Source of the DNA: a virus
Length of the DNA: 52,044 bases
IMG/VR virus record: IMGVR_UViG_3300028835_000313
Location: 1-52,044 of that record
Direction: 5' to 3' (one strand)
In this document: positions 49,460-52,044 of the stretch, in pieces
Layout of the letters: each line of letters begins with the position of its first letter
How positions within the stretch are numbered: position 1 is the first letter of the stretch
Translations under genes and position numbers: made by a program
The notes under the pieces: model-generated
What the model was told of the DNA's origin: nothing
Seen by the model: the letters and a program-made list of their open reading frames with translations, nothing else
The model's database searches: none

Positions 49460-49553
49460 CAACCCGTCTAAACGGAGTTTATATTTGACGAATAGATTTT
49501 ATTCTTAAAGCGAAGCGTGAGATTCTTAATTATTATTTTAAAATTATAAAAAG

Positions 49554-49916
49554 ATGAAAAAAGAAAAAGTATTAGAAATTATAGAAAAACTTGAAGCTCT
49601 AAAATTAGAGCATGAATTACCAAATGGCAACACAGGAGATTACAATGTTGGTTATGTAAAAGCTATTTGCACAGCTATGCATTTAGTTAAAAATTGCACA
49701 ACAGAATGGACACCAATAACTAAATTACCAGAGCGCAGGGGGTATTATGAATGCTATTTTCCAGACTCAAAGGCTTATGAAGAACACCATTCCGAAAGAT
49801 GGTTTAATGGGAAGTGTTTTAAAGCTGGAAGTATATGGACTTTTGGTTCTGATAAAAGCGGTAAAGATATAAGCAAATATATAAGTCATTGGATTGAAAT
49901 TGGAAGACCTGATTAA
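49554..49916 (+). CDS. DUF551-like protein
   Basis: A 120-residue protein. The C-terminal 65 residues (EWTPITKLPERRGYYECYFP ... ISHWIEI) match the DUF551 pattern (WxPIxxLP...YL...ITHWxP) common in phage and prophage genes. The N-terminal half is helical. Function unknown. Confidence 0.68.
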   Translation: MKKEKVLEIIEKLEALKLEHELPNGNTGDYNVGYVKAICTAMHLVKNCTTEWTPITKLPERRGYYECYFPDSKAYEEHHSERWFNGKCFKAGSIWTFGSDKSGKDISKYISHWIEIGRPD

Positions 49917-49921
49917 ATAAA

Positions 49922-50107
49922 ATGGCACGATACAAACTAACAAAGAATACTTACAAGCGACAATCAGCAATAGATATTCAACGTGTAGATGATCGTTTGC
50001 GATTATTTAATATATTTGTATTGCAGTCGAGTCTAATTAACTCGTTCAATGAGGTTACACATTCCTGCTGCATTACTTCTAATAATGTGTATAAAAATGT
50101 AAATATT
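49922..50107 (+). pseudogene. Truncated 5' copy of the NinB-like gene, in frame with the homing endonuclease
   Basis: The first 18 codons read MARYKLTKNTYKRQSAID, nearly the same as MARYNLKKNTYKRQSAIE at the start of the gene at 50673. After this the frame continues through non-matching sequence into the endonuclease ATG at 50108 without a stop. It looks like the 5' end of the target gene left behind when the endonuclease gene inserted. The two DNA copies differ mostly at third codon positions. Confidence 0.65.
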
Positions 50108-50668
50108 ATGCAAGAAAAAGAAATTTGGAAAGATATCGAAGGCTACAAGGAGTATTATCAAGTAAGCGATCATGGGAACGTTAAGAGATTAGCGAGATTT
50201 AGTAGTAATAATCATTTTCTAAAAGAACGAATATTAAAACCGCATAATAACTATGGATATTTGCGTGTCGGATTACACAAAAACCATAATAAGAAACTCT
50301 TTCTTGTGCATAGATTAGTATTAATCGCATTTAAGAAAAACCCATACAATAAGACACAATGCAATCATATCGATGGCATTAAATCTAATAATTATATAGA
50401 CAATTTAGAATGGAGTACATGTGCTGAAAATAATCAACATGCTTATGATACTGGATTAAATAAAGGATCTAGATTTGGTAAATTCGGAAAAGACAATCCA
50501 AATAGTAAACCACTATTTCAAATAAATAAATTCAATAACGAAATTATTAAGGAGTGGGATTCGGTGATAGATGTAGAAAGAAAATTGGGTTATCATAGTG
50601 GATGCATAGCTAGTGCGTGTAGGGGTGAATACAAAACTGCCTCGGGTTTTAAATGGCGATATAAATAA
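50108..50668 (+). CDS. HNH homing endonuclease (NUMOD4-HNH-NUMOD1)
   Basis: A 186-residue free-standing homing endonuclease. NUMOD4 (EIWKDIEGYKEYYQVSDHGN) comes first, then the HNH core (LVHRLVLIAF, CNHIDGIKSNNYIDNLEWST), then a NUMOD1-like helix-turn-helix (VIDVERKLGYHSGCIASACR) ending GFKWRYK. It makes a site-specific break to copy its gene into lacking genomes. It lies at the 5' end of the NinB-like gene, whose beginning is duplicated on its other side. Confidence 0.9.
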   Translation: MQEKEIWKDIEGYKEYYQVSDHGNVKRLARFSSNNHFLKERILKPHNNYGYLRVGLHKNHNKKLFLVHRLVLIAFKKNPYNKTQCNHIDGIKSNNYIDNLEWSTCAENNQHAYDTGLNKGSRFGKFGKDNPNSKPLFQINKFNNEIIKEWDSVIDVERKLGYHSGCIASACRGEYKTASGFKWRYK

Positions 50669-50672
50669 CGAC

Positions 50673-51158
50673 ATGGCAAGGTACAATCTTAAAAAGAATA
50701 CATATAAAAGACAATCGGCAATAGAGTATTTTAAACGATTGCTGGATCAGGAGTCTACAATTGAATTAAAGAGGGTGACTCAAAAACGATCATATCTTCA
50801 GAACGCTTTATATTGGGTTTGGTTGACTTGTATTGAAAAAGAAACCGGTAACCCAAAAGAACAAATGCACTTATTATATCGTGCTAACTTACTGCCTAAA
50901 TCAAATGAGCAAATAATAAAGATAATTATTCCTTCGCTTTGGGAAAAAGTGAAAATAAGAATAAACAGTTATCAATATTTTGAAGGGCTTGAAGATATTA
51001 TAAATATTATTTCTAAACATACTCCAGATAATGATTCTAAAGAAATGACTTACTACCTGGAGGCTATAAAAGATCATGCAAAAATGAACATGGATATAAT
51101 TCTACTTACGAAAGATGAAAAATACTTTGAAGATTTTATAAACGAATATCAAAGCTGA
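50673..51158 (+). CDS. NinB-like recombination protein
   Basis: A 161-residue protein. KRVTQKRSYLQNALYWVWLT then EKETGNPKEQMHLLYRANLL resembles the RSxxQNxxYWxWL and following His pattern of NinB/Orf-like phage proteins, which bind single-stranded DNA and assist recombination. The start at 50673 is confirmed by the duplicated N-terminus at 49922. It begins 4 nt after the homing endonuclease stop. Confidence 0.55.
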   Translation: MARYNLKKNTYKRQSAIEYFKRLLDQESTIELKRVTQKRSYLQNALYWVWLTCIEKETGNPKEQMHLLYRANLLPKSNEQIIKIIIPSLWEKVKIRINSYQYFEGLEDIINIISKHTPDNDSKEMTYYLEAIKDHAKMNMDIILLTKDEKYFEDFINEYQS

Positions 51159-51221
51159 ATTAAACGGATTACAATCAATTAATAAACATTTAGATTAATT
51201 ATTAACACTAAAACAACTTAT

Positions 51222-51791
51222 ATGAAATTCAATTTAAAATTACACCAGTGTTGCGATCATGACTTTCTACGACCTGCAATGAATCACATTATTTTTAAAA
51301 ATAATAAAATTGTTGCATCTGATGGACATATTTTAATCGCTGTTGATATGGATGATTTACCTTTTCGTGGAAAAGAAAAAGAAATATTAGAAGGAAAGTC
51401 AATTCATCACAAAGGCTTCAGTAAAATATGGAACAAAGACGTTAAAATCACCGAAGAAGGATTAATGTGTGAATCTGAACATATTTTAGTCCCTTGGTCA
51501 AAGGAAGATTTTACATATCCTAAGTGGGAGAAAATAATTCCAGATCTAAATAAGGTCAAACCAATAAAATCAATTGGTATTAGTTCCAAATTATTAAATA
51601 TTTTGGCACATTGTTTCCCATGTGATCCTTATCATAGAGGATTATTTGAATTGTATATTACTGATGTAACAAATGCAGTAGTAGTGTTTAATAAACCTGC
51701 TGAATTAAAAACATTTGCAATCATAATGCCAATAATGCAAACTGAAAATTTCAATCCTGTATTAAACAAGAAAACAATGAGATTTATTTAG
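51222..51791 (+). CDS. Sliding-clamp-like protein
   Basis: A 189-residue protein. LRPAMNHIIFKNNKIVASDG then HILIAVDMDDLPF resembles the beta-clamp repeat pattern (LxxAlxxVxF...vATDGHrL). It would be a single-repeat or shortened DnaN-like protein. The match is partial, so a clamp role is tentative. It precedes the DnaA-C-like gene, supporting a replication context. Confidence 0.5.
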   Translation: MKFNLKLHQCCDHDFLRPAMNHIIFKNNKIVASDGHILIAVDMDDLPFRGKEKEILEGKSIHHKGFSKIWNKDVKITEEGLMCESEHILVPWSKEDFTYPKWEKIIPDLNKVKPIKSIGISSKLLNILAHCFPCDPYHRGLFELYITDVTNAVVVFNKPAELKTFAIIMPIMQTENFNPVLNKKTMRFI

Positions 51792-51845
51792 CTCTACCTT
51801 GTTGGTGGTACAATACCGGAGTTCGAACTTGTCTCCGGTGGGCTA
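51790..51845 (+). promoter_or_regulatory. GC-rich inverted repeats before the DnaA-C-like gene
   Basis: ACCGGAG (51815-51821) pairs with CTCCGGT (51833-51839). An alternative pairing joins AGCTC and ACC (51790-51798) with GGTGGGCT (51837-51844), using part of the same strand. There is no T tract, so it is not a simple terminator. It may be a leader switch or part of an origin region. Confidence 0.4.
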
Positions 51846-51871
51846 CAAATTAAACTTTAAAAATTAGAAAG

Positions 51872-52044
51872 ATGAATAATTTACAATCATTATCACATGT
51901 AAGGGACATACTAGATGTTTTTGACCAAAGGTATTACAACCTAAAAGAAGCATTATTGGCTCACAAAGGTGATACTTCTTACTTAGAAAAGAAATATCGC
52001 TATGCAGCAACCGAAGTAATATTAGCACTGAATGAATCAATTAC
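51872..52044 (+). CDS. DnaA domain IV-like protein (5' part; continues at position 1)
   Basis: The true start of the gene ending at 523. ATG 51872 follows the A-rich AAAAATTAGAAAG; the frame runs MNNLQSLSHVRDILDVFDQR and passes at 51901 into the repeated 144 bases. The joined gene is 552 nt, 183 residues. Confidence 0.8.
   Translation, partial: MNNLQSLSHVRDILDVFDQRYYNLKEALLAHKGDTSYLEKKYRYAATEVILALNESI
51901..52044. repeat. Terminal direct repeat, right copy
   Basis: Exact copy of 1-144, showing circular closure or terminal redundancy. Confidence 0.95.

Noticed and set aside
51815-51839. GTTCGAAC hairpin before the DnaA-C-like gene as part of a tRNA
   Set aside because: The loop and stem sizes do not fit a T arm and no other tRNA arms are present.
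1-52044. CRISPR arrays, integrase, tRNA genes, insertion sequences
   Set aside because: No regularly spaced repeats, no tyrosine or serine recombinase motifs, no complete cloverleaf, and no transposase motifs were seen by eye. Small divergent genes could have been missed.

Overview
The window is a complete, AT-rich genome of a tailed double-stranded DNA phage, most likely a long-tailed siphovirus infecting a member of the Bacteroidota. Positions 1-144 recur exactly at 51901-52044, so the molecule closes into a 51,900-bp circle (or carries 144-bp terminal repeats), and one gene (DnaA domain IV-like) spans the junction. The Bacteroidota assignment rests on promoters matching TTTG-N19/20-TAnnTTTG, very few Shine-Dalgarno sites, a FISUMP lectin-like domain in a tail protein, Bacteroidota-type lipoprotein and Sec leaders, and small phage families typical of that phylum.

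Layout: two opposed gene blocks. The plus-strand block runs from about 43.1 kb through the junction to 12.3 kb and holds early/accessory genes: many small proteins of unknown function, a YqaJ-type exonuclease with its partner gene, a NinB-like protein, a clamp-like protein, the DnaA-C protein, an HNH nuclease, a RusA-like resolvase, a beta-class DNA methyltransferase, an HTH protein plus antirepressor, an SF2 helicase, a DUF6291-type replication protein and two HNH homing endonucleases. The minus-strand block (42.98 down to 12.33 kb) holds, in transcription order, small membrane and lipoprotein genes, terminase small and large subunits, portal, prohead protease, HK97-type capsid protein, head-tail connector candidates, major tail protein, chaperone-position genes, tape measure, tail-tip proteins, a beta-helix fibre, holin-like membrane proteins and an amidase endolysin. 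Strong intrinsic terminators divide the late block (39.1, 34.4, 27.4 and 12.3 kb). No integrase, tRNA, CRISPR array or reverse transcriptase was found.

The most unusual feature is a set of structured RNAs. Two elements (A at 43.6 kb and B at 48.6 kb) share promoter position, a three-way junction with different but self-complementary closing stems (covariation), the loop context AACAGMGGUU, a second hairpin flanked by AU tracts, and a GGUGUUCAGA tail just before an AUG. In both, the 3' strand of the closing stem can instead pair with the tail next to the AUG. A third leader (C at 7.53-7.67 kb, before the helicase) has different sequence but the same three-strand switching logic. Element A continues into about 300 nt of further hairpins, and A and B are each followed by a shared 28-nt and a shared 16-nt module. 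I do not recognise these as a known family; a covariance search would decide.

Other points: two homing endonucleases each carry the N-terminus of another gene; the exonuclease has Gln where the PD-(D/E)xK Glu is expected; the capsid protein has an inserted beta domain; a tail protein ends in what looks like a permuted FISUMP module; three genes in the structural block encode Sec signal peptides; and four consecutive overlapping genes encode secreted proteins or lipoproteins.
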